This document shows positions 1-5,208 of a stretch of DNA of 7,122 nucleotides, in pieces; the stretch's first letter is position 1, and each line of letters opens with the position of its first letter. Position numbers and translations under genes: made by a program. Source of the DNA: Planctomycetota bacterium (GTDB lineage Bacteria > Planctomycetota > MHYJ01 > JACPRB01); assembly GCA_023261405.1 (NCBI GenBank), contig JAHFOZ010000283.1:1-7122 (forward strand), given 5' to 3'. Below the pieces are notes generated by a model. It saw only the letters and a program-made list of their open reading frames with translations. It did not search any database and was not told the origin of the DNA.

Positions 1-297
1 GGGCGCAGGCTTGGCGCCCACGGCCGCGGCCGCCTCCCGCGTTCCGGGGTGGCCGCGGAACTGCCGGGTGGGGGCGAATTCGCCCAGCTTGTGCCCCACC
101 ATGTCCTCCGTCACGAACACCTTGACGTGGGTCTTTCCGTTGTGGACCAGGAACGTCTGCTGCACGAAATCGGGCACGATGGTCGACCGGCGCGACCAGG
201 TCTTGATGGGCTCCCGGGCTCCCACCGACTTCGCCTTCGCCACTTTGGCGGCGAGCTTGGGATCGACGTAAGGCCCCTTCTTCAGCGATCGACTCAT
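1..297 (-). CDS. rpsS: 30S ribosomal protein S19 (3' end outside window)
   Basis: S19 forms a complex with S13 in the 30S head near the A-site finger bridge. Ninety-nine codons are visible from ATG at 297 to the left edge, with no stop. Landmarks are MSRSLKKGPYVDPKL at the N terminus, IKTWSRRSTIVPDFVQQTF (residues about 31-49), HNGKTHVKVFVTEDMVGHKLGEF and APTRQFRGHPG. The family is usually about 90 to 95 aa, so the stop should lie just beyond the window or the protein has a small Ala/Pro-rich C-terminal extension (AAAAVGAKPAP at the edge). It starts 9 nt after rplB with only a distant AGAAGG as SD. It continues the S10 operon, where rplV and rpsC would be expected next. Confidence 0.96.
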   Translation of the reverse strand, partial: MSRSLKKGPYVDPKLAAKVAKAKSVGAREPIKTWSRRSTIVPDFVQQTFLVHNGKTHVKVFVTEDMVGHKLGEFAPTRQFRGHPGTREAAAAVGAKPAP

Positions 298-306
298 GGG
301 ACTTTC

Positions 307-1161
307 TTACCTTCTCGTCTTCTGATGGGGCCCCGCCCGGCGGAACCGGATGATGAACTTCTGGGAAGTTTTCTTGCTCCGGCGGGTCTTCCCGCCCTTG
401 GCGGCCTTGGTCCCCTTCCAATTGACCGGATGGCCACCCACGCCGCCGCGGCCGTCTCCGCCCCCGTGCGGATGGGAGACCGGGTTCATGGCCTTGCCCC
501 GCACCGTCGGGCGGATGCCCAGCCAGCGCTTCCGGCCCGCCTTCCCCAGGACGATGTTCGCCCAGTCCGAGTTTCCCAGCTGGCCGATCGTGGCGCGGCA
601 CCGGATGTGCACGCGCCGGATCTCGCCGCTGGGCAGCAGGAGATCCGCGTAATTCCCCTCCTTGGCCACCAGCTGCGCGAAGCCTCCCGCCGCGCGGACC
701 ATCTGACCGCCCCGCCCGGGCGTAAGCTCGATGTTGTGGAGAAGCTGCCCCGTGGGGATGCCCTTGATCGGCATGCAGTTACCGGGCTTGGGTTCGATCT
801 TCTCTCCTGAGAGAACCTCATCCCCCACCGCCAAGCCATCCGGGGCGAGGATGTAGCGGCGCTCGCCGTCCTTGTACTTGATGAGGGCGATCCGGGGGGA
901 ACGGTTGGGATCGTACTCGATCGTCTCGACGATGCCGGGGACGTTATCCTTGGTGCGCTTGAAGTCGATGATGCGGTAGCGCTTCCGGTTCCCGCCCCCG
1001 ATGTGGCGGACGGAGAGTCGCCCCACGTTGTTGCGGCCGCCCGTCTTCCGAAGCTCTTGCGTGAGCGCCTTGAACGGACCCTTGGCGGTGACATCCGAGA
1101 AATCGGACGTGCTGGCGCCCCGGCGCCCCGGGCTGGTCGGTTTGTATTCTCGGTTCGGCAT
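307..1161 (-). CDS. rplB: 50S ribosomal protein L2
   Basis: L2 is a primary 23S rRNA-binding protein needed for subunit joining and the peptidyl transferase centre. The product is 284 aa (E. coli 273). Signature stretches run in order: YKPTSPGRRG (6-15), RKTGGRNNVGRLSVRHIGGG (38-57), RYRIIDFKR, VETIEYDPNRS, YILAPDGL, GQLLHNIEL, RVHIRCRATIGQLGN and GKAMNPVSHPHGGGDGR (222-238). The functionally important His (E. coli H229) is His230, but the preceding Asp of the NPVDHPHGGG motif is Ser229. The usual PWG segment after HPV is replaced by NWKGTKAAKGG. The C terminus is basic (FRRAGPHQKTRR). The ATG at 1161 follows the rplW TAA with no gap, so translation is very likely coupled; the SD inside rplW is weak (AGGCTGG). 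rpsS follows after 9 nt. Confidence 0.98.
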   Translation of the reverse strand: MPNREYKPTSPGRRGASTSDFSDVTAKGPFKALTQELRKTGGRNNVGRLSVRHIGGGNRKRYRIIDFKRTKDNVPGIVETIEYDPNRSPRIALIKYKDGERRYILAPDGLAVGDEVLSGEKIEPKPGNCMPIKGIPTGQLLHNIELTPGRGGQMVRAAGGFAQLVAKEGNYADLLLPSGEIRRVHIRCRATIGQLGNSDWANIVLGKAGRKRWLGIRPTVRGKAMNPVSHPHGGGDGRGGVGGHPVNWKGTKAAKGGKTRRSKKTSQKFIIRFRRAGPHQKTRR

Positions 1162-1446
1162 TTAGATGATGTCCAGCCTGAAGCCTTCTTTGAGCGTGAC
1201 GTACGCCTTCTTCCAGTCCTTGCGCTTGCCTTCCAGGAGCATGTTCTTCATGCGCTTGAGCTTGCCCCGGGTGCGCACGGTGCGGACGAAAGCCACCTTG
1301 ACGTTGAACGCCTTCTCGACCGCGTGCTTCACCTCGGGCTTGGACGACCGGGGGTCGACCACGAACGTGTAGACGCCCTTCTGCTGCTTCGCCATCGACT
1401 TCTCGGTGACGAGCGGCTTCTTGATGACCTCCCAGGGGCTCCTCAC
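1162..1446 (-). CDS. rplW: 50S ribosomal protein L23
   Basis: L23 lies at the tunnel exit and is the docking site for trigger factor and SRP. The product is 94 aa (E. coli 100). PWEVIKKPLVTEKSM (residues 4-18) is the conserved N terminus, and Glu15 in the TEK motif corresponds to the trigger-factor contact Glu18 of E. coli. KPEVKHAVEKAFNVKV is the central helix region and DWKKAYVTLKEG (about 78-89) is a hallmark. The start is taken as GTG at 1446: it overlaps the rplD stop as GTGA, has GGGAGGG a few bases upstream, and gives a family-length protein, whereas the next ATG (MAKQQ) would remove the conserved segment. The frame continues open far upstream inside rplD, but that part is a shadow. 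The TAA stop directly abuts the rplB ATG. Confidence 0.96.
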   Translation of the reverse strand: MRSPWEVIKKPLVTEKSMAKQQKGVYTFVVDPRSSKPEVKHAVEKAFNVKVAFVRTVRTRGKLKRMKNMLLEGKRKDWKKAYVTLKEGFRLDII

Positions 1447-2087
1447 GGCTTCCCTCCCGCCACCCTGGCGCGGGAGGCAAGCAGGGAGGCCAGCGCCTCC
1501 CGGGTCACCAGGAGGTCCTTGTGGGTCAGCACGTCGTACGCGTTGAGCTCCTGCACCGGGCGCACGCTCAGGGTCTGCAGGTTGCGCGAGGAAAGGAGCA
1601 CGTTCTTGTCGTACTTGGAGAGGGCGAGGAGGACGCTCCGCTTGAACCCGATGGTCTTCATGAGCGCCGCCATCTTCTTGGTCCCCGGCTTCTCGAAGCT
1701 CACGCCCTCGATCACCGAGACCTGCTTGTCCTTGATTTTTCCCAGCAGGGCCGAATCGAGCGCGGCGCGCCGCATCGAATCGGTGATGATCATGCGGTAC
1801 TCGCGGCGGCGGGGACCAAAAACCACGCCGCCCTTCCTCCAGATGGGCGAACGCTTGGTGCCCATGCGCGCCATCCCCGTGTGCTTCTGGGGCCACATCT
1901 TCTTCGTGGAGCCCTCCACCTCGCCGCGCGTCTTCGTGTGGGCGTTCCCCTCGCGCTGGTTGGCCTGGTGGATGACCACGACCTGGTGGAGAAGCTTCTT
2001 GCGCACCTTGTCGCCGAAGACGTTCTCGTCGACGGCGACCGTGCCGGCACTTTTTCCGTCCTGGGTAAAGAGGGGGATGTCCGCCAT
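1443..2087 (-). CDS. rplD: 50S ribosomal protein L4, with altered tunnel loop
   Basis: L4 binds 23S rRNA early in 50S assembly and sends an extended loop to the constriction of the exit tunnel. The product is 214 aa, within the family range (E. coli 201). The globular N terminus (MADIPLFTQDGKSAG) is followed by the loop, here WPQKHTGMARMGTKRSP (residues 65-81), then IWRKGGVVFGPRRREY and the C-terminal fold with ARNLHK-like SSRNLQTLSV, AYDVL and HKDLLVT. Compared with WRQKGTGRARSGS of E. coli, the two constriction arginines (R61, R67) become Pro66 and Met72, and the Gly after the conserved Lys becomes His69; Lys63 is kept as Lys68. The ATG at 2087 follows the rpsJ stop by 6 nt, with AGGA overlapping the stop as a possible SD. 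The TGA stop overlaps the rplW GTG by 4 nt. Confidence 0.96.
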   Translation of the reverse strand: MADIPLFTQDGKSAGTVAVDENVFGDKVRKKLLHQVVVIHQANQREGNAHTKTRGEVEGSTKKMWPQKHTGMARMGTKRSPIWRKGGVVFGPRRREYRMIITDSMRRAALDSALLGKIKDKQVSVIEGVSFEKPGTKKMAALMKTIGFKRSVLLALSKYDKNVLLSSRNLQTLSVRPVQELNAYDVLTHKDLLVTREALASLLASRARVAGGKP

Positions 2088-2093
2088 CGTGTC

Positions 2094-2414
2094 CTACTTC
2101 TCGTCCAGGAGGGCCTTGACGCGGATGTCCACACCCGCGGGCATGTTGAGGTTCCGGAGTTCGTCGATCGTCTTGGACGTGGGCTCCGTGATGTCCACGA
2201 TCCGCTTGTGCGTGCGGATCTCGTACTGCTCGCGGGCCTTCTTGTCCACGTGCGGCGATCGCAGGACCGTGATGCGCTCGATCTTCGTGGGAAGGGGGAT
2301 CGGTCCGCGAACCTTCGCGCCCGTGCGCTTGGCCGTGTTCACGATGTCCATCGCCGACTGGTCGATGATCTCGTGGTCGTACCCTTCGATGCGGATGCGT
2401 ATTCTCTGGGCCAT
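2094..2414 (-). CDS. rpsJ: 30S ribosomal protein S10
   Basis: S10 is a head protein of the 30S subunit and, as NusE, a partner of NusB in transcription antitermination. The product is 106 aa (E. coli 103). Landmarks are IRIRIEGYDHEIID at the N terminus, GPIPLPTKIERITVLRSPHV (residues about 37-56), and EQYEIRTHKR and MPAGVDIRVK towards the end. The ATG at 2414 is chosen because MAQRIRIRIE is the family start; the frame stays open to a TTG at 2450, but that lies inside the promoter and adds a non-homologous extension. The region before the ATG (GGCTCGAATT) has no Shine-Dalgarno. It is the first gene of the S10 unit. The next gene is rplD, only 6 nt after the TAG stop, although rplC would be expected there. 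With almost no leader, L4-type leader attenuation of E. coli is not possible on this transcript. Confidence 0.97.
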   Translation of the reverse strand: MAQRIRIRIEGYDHEIIDQSAMDIVNTAKRTGAKVRGPIPLPTKIERITVLRSPHVDKKAREQYEIRTHKRIVDITEPTSKTIDELRNLNMPAGVDIRVKALLDEK

Positions 2415-2424
2415 AATTCGAGCC

Positions 2425-2455
2425 GTTATACTACAGAAAGACTTTTCCAAGTCAA
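2425..2455 (-). promoter_or_regulatory. Promoter of the S10 operon (rpsJ)
   Basis: The minus strand has TTGACT (2455-2450, 5 of 6 to consensus). Two overlapping -10 candidates follow: TATAAC (2430-2425, 19-nt spacer) and TAGTAT (2433-2428, 16-nt spacer). This is an AT-rich island in GC-rich DNA. The end of TATAAC is 10 nt from the rpsJ ATG, so the predicted transcript starts roughly 3 to 8 nt before the ATG. No SD fits in that space. The boxes are seen; activity is inferred. Confidence 0.65.
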
Positions 2456-2499
2456 GCGAAATACCCGGGCCGGATTTTCCAGGGAGCGGGTGGACAAAC

Positions 2500-2513
2500 C
2501 GCCCCGCGGGGCG
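2500..2513. repeat. Perfect 14-bp palindrome in the fusA-rpsJ gap
   Basis: CGCCCCGCGGGGCG is its own reverse complement. It lies between the fusA terminator and the rpsJ promoter, about 45 nt upstream of the -35 box. On the minus strand it could fold as a 5-bp stem with a CGCG loop followed by GGTTTG, a weak second terminator. It could instead be a binding site for a dimeric regulator. Function unknown. Confidence 0.5.
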
Positions 2514-2540
2514 TATCCTTCATGGGGCGAGCAGGCAACC

Positions 2541-2581
2541 CAAAGACGGGCGCCATCGGGGCGAGACGGCGCCCGTTTTTT
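2541..2581 (-). terminator. Hairpin terminator after fusA, strong in the opposite direction
   Basis: A perfect 9-bp stem (ACGGGCGCC at 2546-2554 with GGCGCCCGT at 2568-2576) encloses a 13-nt loop. It starts about 12 nt after the fusA stop. Read on the minus strand it is preceded by six A and followed by CTTTGGG, a modest T tract. Read on the plus strand it ends in six T, a textbook intrinsic terminator. It probably works in both directions, ending the str message and blocking antisense transcription into fusA. Confidence 0.75.
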
Positions 2582-2588
2582 ATTCCCC

Positions 2589-4643
2589 TCACGCCTGGAA
2601 CCTTTTCAGCTCCTCCGGCGGAAGAGGCTTGTACTCGTACGGCTCCAGGAGATGCTGCCCCCGCCCCTGCGTGAGCGAGCGGAGCATGGTCGTGTATCCG
2701 AACATCTTGGAGAGGGCCACGTGCCCTCGCACGACCCGGGCGCCCGCCACGGCGCCAAGCTCGCCAATCTCCGCCCCCCGCCGCTGGAGGTCGTTGATCA
2801 CGCCTCCGGCGTACTCATCCGGCACGGTCACCTCGAACTTCATGTGCGGCTCGAGGATCACCGAAGAGGCCGACTTGAGCGCCCGGCCGAAGGCGCTCAC
2901 CGCCGCCGCGCTGTACGCCTGCTCCGCCGATTCCGGCGTGACCGACCCTCCCCTCACCGCGATCTCGAGGTAGATCATCGGGAACCCCGCGATCGCCCCC
3001 GAGCCGGAGGCGGACAGCGCCCCCTCGCGGATCGAGGCCAGGTAGCGGCGGAGGTCCTTCTCCTGCTCCGGCGCGAGTTCCACGGCGATCACGGGCGCCA
3101 CCGCCCCCGGGTTGGGGCGGATCTCGAGGGCCACGTGGCCGAAGAGCGTCTTCTCCCCCGCCTTGACCGTGTATCGCTCCTCCCCCGAGGCCGGGGCGAG
3201 GATCGTCTCCTTGTAGGCCACGCGCGGCTCTCCCACGTTGGCCGGCGTTCCGAACTCGTTCCGGATCCGGTACAGCAGGATCTCTGCGTGGAGCTCGCCC
3301 ATGCACTGGATGATCGTCTGGCCGGTGTCGACGTCCTGCCCCACCCGGAAGGTGGGATCGTCCTTCATGAGCCGCTGCAGGACCTCGTCCAGCTTGTCCT
3401 TGTCCGCGCTCGACTTGGGTTCGATGGCCACCGAGAGCACCGGCTCGGGGAACCGCATCGACTCCAGGACCAGCGGGAGCTTCTTGTCGCACAGCGTATC
3501 CCCGGTCCGGGTCTGCTTCAACCCCACGAGCGTGACGATCTCCCCCGGCCCCGCCTCCGGGAGCGACTGCGAGCGCTCGTGCGAGAACATCCGGTACATC
3601 TGCTGGGTGCGCTCCATCCGGCCCAGCCGCGGATTGTAGAACGCGTCCCCCGCCTTGAGCGTGCCGGTGTAGATCCGCACATAGGTCAGCTCGCCGTGCT
3701 TGTCCGTCTCGGTCTTGAACGCGAGCGCGCACAGCGCCTTGTCCTTCCTGATGTCCAGGGACCGGGGCTTCTCCGAATCGGGCTCCCTGCCCGTCACCAC
3801 GGGAACGTCCGCCGGCCCCGGCAGGAAATCCACCACGCCGTCGATGACGGGCTGCACGCCCAGGTTGTGGAGGGAAGACCCGGCGTAGGCAGGCTGGATC
3901 TTTCCCCCGACCGTCCCCTTCCGGATCGCGGCCTTGAGGACAGACTCGGCCACGGGCTTCCCCTCCAGGGCGGCCGCGAGGACCTCGTCGGAGAACTCGC
4001 TGGCGGCCTCGACCAGAAGCTCCCGGTACATCCGGGCCTCCTCGATCGATTCCGCCGGAATCTCCGAGGCGACGACCACGGCCCCTTGCTCCCCCTCGAA
4101 CGAGAGCCGCTGCATCGTCAAGAGGTCGATCACGCCGGAGACCGCGCCCTCCGGCCCGACGGGAATCGTGATGGGGACGGGGCGCGCGGCGAGCTTCCTC
4201 CGCATGGATTCGAGGGTCTTCTCGAAGGAGGCGCCGGGCCGGTCCATCTTGTTCGCGTACGCCAGGCGGGGCACGGCGTATCGCGCGGCCTGCCGCCACA
4301 CCGTCTCGGACTGGGCCTCCACCCCGTTGACCGCGTCGAAGACGATGACGGCGCCGTCCAGCACCCGGAGCGAGCGCTCCACCTCCGCGGTGAAGTCGAC
4401 GTGCCCGGGCGTGTCGATGAGGTTCAGGACGTGGCCCCGCCACTCGGTGGTGACCGCGGCGCTGAAGATCGAGATCCCCCGGCGGCGCTCCTCGGGATGC
4501 CAGTCGGTTTCGGTGGTGCCGTCGTCCACGTTTCCCACGTTGTGGATCTTGCGGGTGTAGAAGAGCACCCGCTCGGTGGTCGTGGTCTTTCCGGCGTCGA
4601 TGTGCGCGATGATCCCGAAGTTGCGGATCTTGTCGAGGCTCAC
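2589..4643 (-). CDS. fusA: Elongation factor G, atypical (EF-G2-like features)
   Basis: EF-G is a ribosomal GTPase for translocation and, with RRF, recycling. This product has 684 aa and all five domains. The G domain shows AHIDAGKTT (residues 13-21), RGIS (55-58), DTPGH (77-81, His81 the catalytic position), NKMD (131-134) and GSSL (255-258) in place of the usual SA[KLF] motif. Domain IV/V signatures include LEPHMKFEV, QRRGAEIGEL, MFGYTTMLRSLTQGRG. Two key positions differ from standard EF-G: switch I has Ser58 where Thr is near-invariant, and the domain IV tip reads GSVTPESAE (566-574) instead of GSYHDVDSSE, one residue shorter and without His. These recall recycling-type EF-G2 of mitochondria and spirochaetes. 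The GTG start (4643) is chosen because SLDKIRNFGIIAHIDAGK follows the family N terminus and no in-frame start lies just upstream. No SD is visible. fusA is the last gene of its unit, followed by a terminator. Confidence 0.96.
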   Translation of the reverse strand: MSLDKIRNFGIIAHIDAGKTTTTERVLFYTRKIHNVGNVDDGTTETDWHPEERRRGISIFSAAVTTEWRGHVLNLIDTPGHVDFTAEVERSLRVLDGAVIVFDAVNGVEAQSETVWRQAARYAVPRLAYANKMDRPGASFEKTLESMRRKLAARPVPITIPVGPEGAVSGVIDLLTMQRLSFEGEQGAVVVASEIPAESIEEARMYRELLVEAASEFSDEVLAAALEGKPVAESVLKAAIRKGTVGGKIQPAYAGSSLHNLGVQPVIDGVVDFLPGPADVPVVTGREPDSEKPRSLDIRKDKALCALAFKTETDKHGELTYVRIYTGTLKAGDAFYNPRLGRMERTQQMYRMFSHERSQSLPEAGPGEIVTLVGLKQTRTGDTLCDKKLPLVLESMRFPEPVLSVAIEPKSSADKDKLDEVLQRLMKDDPTFRVGQDVDTGQTIIQCMGELHAEILLYRIRNEFGTPANVGEPRVAYKETILAPASGEERYTVKAGEKTLFGHVALEIRPNPGAVAPVIAVELAPEQEKDLRRYLASIREGALSASGSGAIAGFPMIYLEIAVRGGSVTPESAEQAYSAAAVSAFGRALKSASSVILEPHMKFEVTVPDEYAGGVINDLQRRGAEIGELGAVAGARVVRGHVALSKMFGYTTMLRSLTQGRGQHLLEPYEYKPLPPEELKRFQA

Positions 4644-4648
4644 CCCAT
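4640..4648 (-). other. Two-codon minigene ATG-GGG-TGA overlapping the fusA start
   Basis: The minus strand reads ATG GGG TGA, and the fusA GTG start is embedded in it (GTGA, with stop and start sharing two bases). TACAAT lies 9 nt before this ATG, nearly the same spacing as TATAAT to the rpsL ATG. If a leaderless transcript begins here, a ribosome could start at this ATG, stop after two codons and restart on the overlapping GTG. This may well be coincidence. Confidence 0.3.
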
Positions 4649-4657
4649 GGCGCGGGG

Positions 4658-4691
4658 ATTGTAGCGAAGGAGGGGGCCACGCACAAGTCAA
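4658..4691 (-). promoter_or_regulatory. Possible internal promoter of fusA
   Basis: On the minus strand a TACAAT box (4663-4658, 5 of 6 to consensus) lies 14 nt before the fusA GTG and 9 nt before an out-of-frame ATG. For a -35, TTGTGC (4686-4681) gives a 17-nt spacer but matches poorly. TTGACT (4691-4686) matches well but is 22 nt away. The same TTGACTTG octamer occurs in the rpsJ promoter region. fusA has no visible Shine-Dalgarno, which makes a very short leader plausible. Activity is inferred. Confidence 0.4.
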
Positions 4692-4697
4692 AGCCGA

Positions 4698-4707
4698 GGG
4701 GGGGGGG
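4698..4707 (-). repeat. C10 homopolymer between rpsG and fusA
   Basis: Ten consecutive G on the plus strand (C on the coding strand) lie in the 79-nt rpsG-fusA spacer, just upstream of the putative fusA promoter. Such tracts slip during replication and in sequencing. The tract is non-coding, so slippage would change spacing, not reading frame. The exact length may be unreliable in the assembly. Confidence 0.8.
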
Positions 4708-4723
4708 CGCGGGGCCGCGCGCC
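4706..4723 (-). other. GC hairpin directly after rpsG stop
   Basis: The minus strand reads GGCGCG, a 6-nt loop CGGCCC, then CGCGCC, a perfect 6-bp stem beginning on the last base of the rpsG stop codon. It is followed by C residues, not T, so it is not an intrinsic terminator by the usual rule. It may stabilise the 3' end of an rpsL-rpsG message or cause pausing. Confidence 0.45.
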
Positions 4724-5196
4724 TAGTACGCCAGGTGGGCGAAGGCCTTGTTGGCCTCGGCCATCTTGTGGACGTCATCCCGCTTCTTGATGGACTCGCC
4801 CTCGCCGCGGTAGCAGTTGTACAGCTCCTCCGCCAGGCGCTGGTGCATGGGACGGCCCTTCTTGCCGCGCGCTGCCCCCAGGATCCACCGGTAGGCGAGG
4901 GAGATCTGCCGCTTCTGGGGGACGGGGACGGGGACCTGGTAGGTCGCGCCGCCCACGCGGCGGGAGCGCACTTCGATGAGCGGCTTGGCGTTGTTGACAG
5001 CGGTCGTGAAGATGTCCACGGGCTCCTTGTCGGCGATCTTCTTATGCACCTCGTCCATGGCCGCGTAGAAGATCTTCTGGGCGGTGGACTTCTTGCCGCC
5101 GAACATGAGGCAGTTGATGAACTTCCCGACCAGCTTGTTCTTGTAGCGGGGATCGGGCTTGAGAAGGGATTCGAAGGACTTGAACTTTGTGGGCAT
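4723..5196 (-). CDS. rpsG: 30S ribosomal protein S7
   Basis: S7 nucleates assembly of the 30S head by binding the 3' domain of 16S rRNA and contacts E-site tRNA. The product is 157 aa, normal for bacteria (about 156). Recognisable stretches are LLKPDPRYKN near the N terminus, FINCLMFGGKKSTAQ (residues about 27-41), VRSRRVGGATYQVP in the middle and KMAEANKAFAHLAY at the C terminus. The FINCLM..GGKKSTAQ wording, instead of the common INKIMLDGKK type, is what I associate with planctomycete S7 and is the main lineage hint here. The ATG at 5196 is fixed by homology and a strong SD. The gene is translationally close to rpsL (12-nt gap). The TAG stop is followed at once by a GC-rich hairpin and a C10 tract before fusA. 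Confidence 0.98.
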   Translation of the reverse strand: MPTKFKSFESLLKPDPRYKNKLVGKFINCLMFGGKKSTAQKIFYAAMDEVHKKIADKEPVDIFTTAVNNAKPLIEVRSRRVGGATYQVPVPVPQKRQISLAYRWILGAARGKKGRPMHQRLAEELYNCYRGEGESIKKRDDVHKMAEANKAFAHLAY

Positions 5197-5208
5197 CGTG
5201 CTCCTCTT
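5197..5208 (-). promoter_or_regulatory. Strong Shine-Dalgarno of rpsG
   Basis: The entire rpsL-rpsG spacer reads AAGAGGAGCACG on the minus strand. AGGAG (5205-5201) lies 4 nt before the rpsG ATG. It shows that this organism uses SD-dependent initiation inside the operon, in contrast to the first genes rpsL and rpsJ. Confidence 0.8.

Noticed and set aside
1162..1896. A longer L23 reading frame extending into rplD, a possible fusion
   Set aside because: Only the last 94 codons resemble L23. The upstream part is rplD in another frame, and GTG at 1446 has an SD and the usual overlap.
2415..2450. A TTG start at 2450 giving S10 a 12-residue extension
   Set aside because: The TTG lies within the promoter spacer and the extension (MEKSFCSITARI) is not part of S10. 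ATG at 2414 gives the standard start.
2461..2545. A riboswitch or ribosomal-protein leader upstream of rpsJ
   Set aside because: Apart from the short palindrome and the terminator, no multi-stem structure is apparent, and the likely rpsJ start site lies downstream of this stretch.
1003..2973. A 656-codon open frame on the plus strand
   Set aside because: It is antisense to rplB, rplW, rplD, rpsJ and the end of fusA. No family motif is seen, so it is a shadow frame.
1521..4664. A 1047-codon open frame on the plus strand, antisense to rplD, rpsJ and fusA
   Set aside because: It spans three well-identified genes and the fusA terminator, and its product is rich in Arg, His, Leu, Gly and Pro with no recognisable domain. 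This is what GC-rich coding DNA gives on the opposite strand.
2589..4778. An N-terminally extended EF-G starting inside rpsG
   Set aside because: The extra residues (Pro/Arg-rich) have no EF-G homology and overlap rpsG. EF-G proteins begin about where the GTG at 4643 lies.
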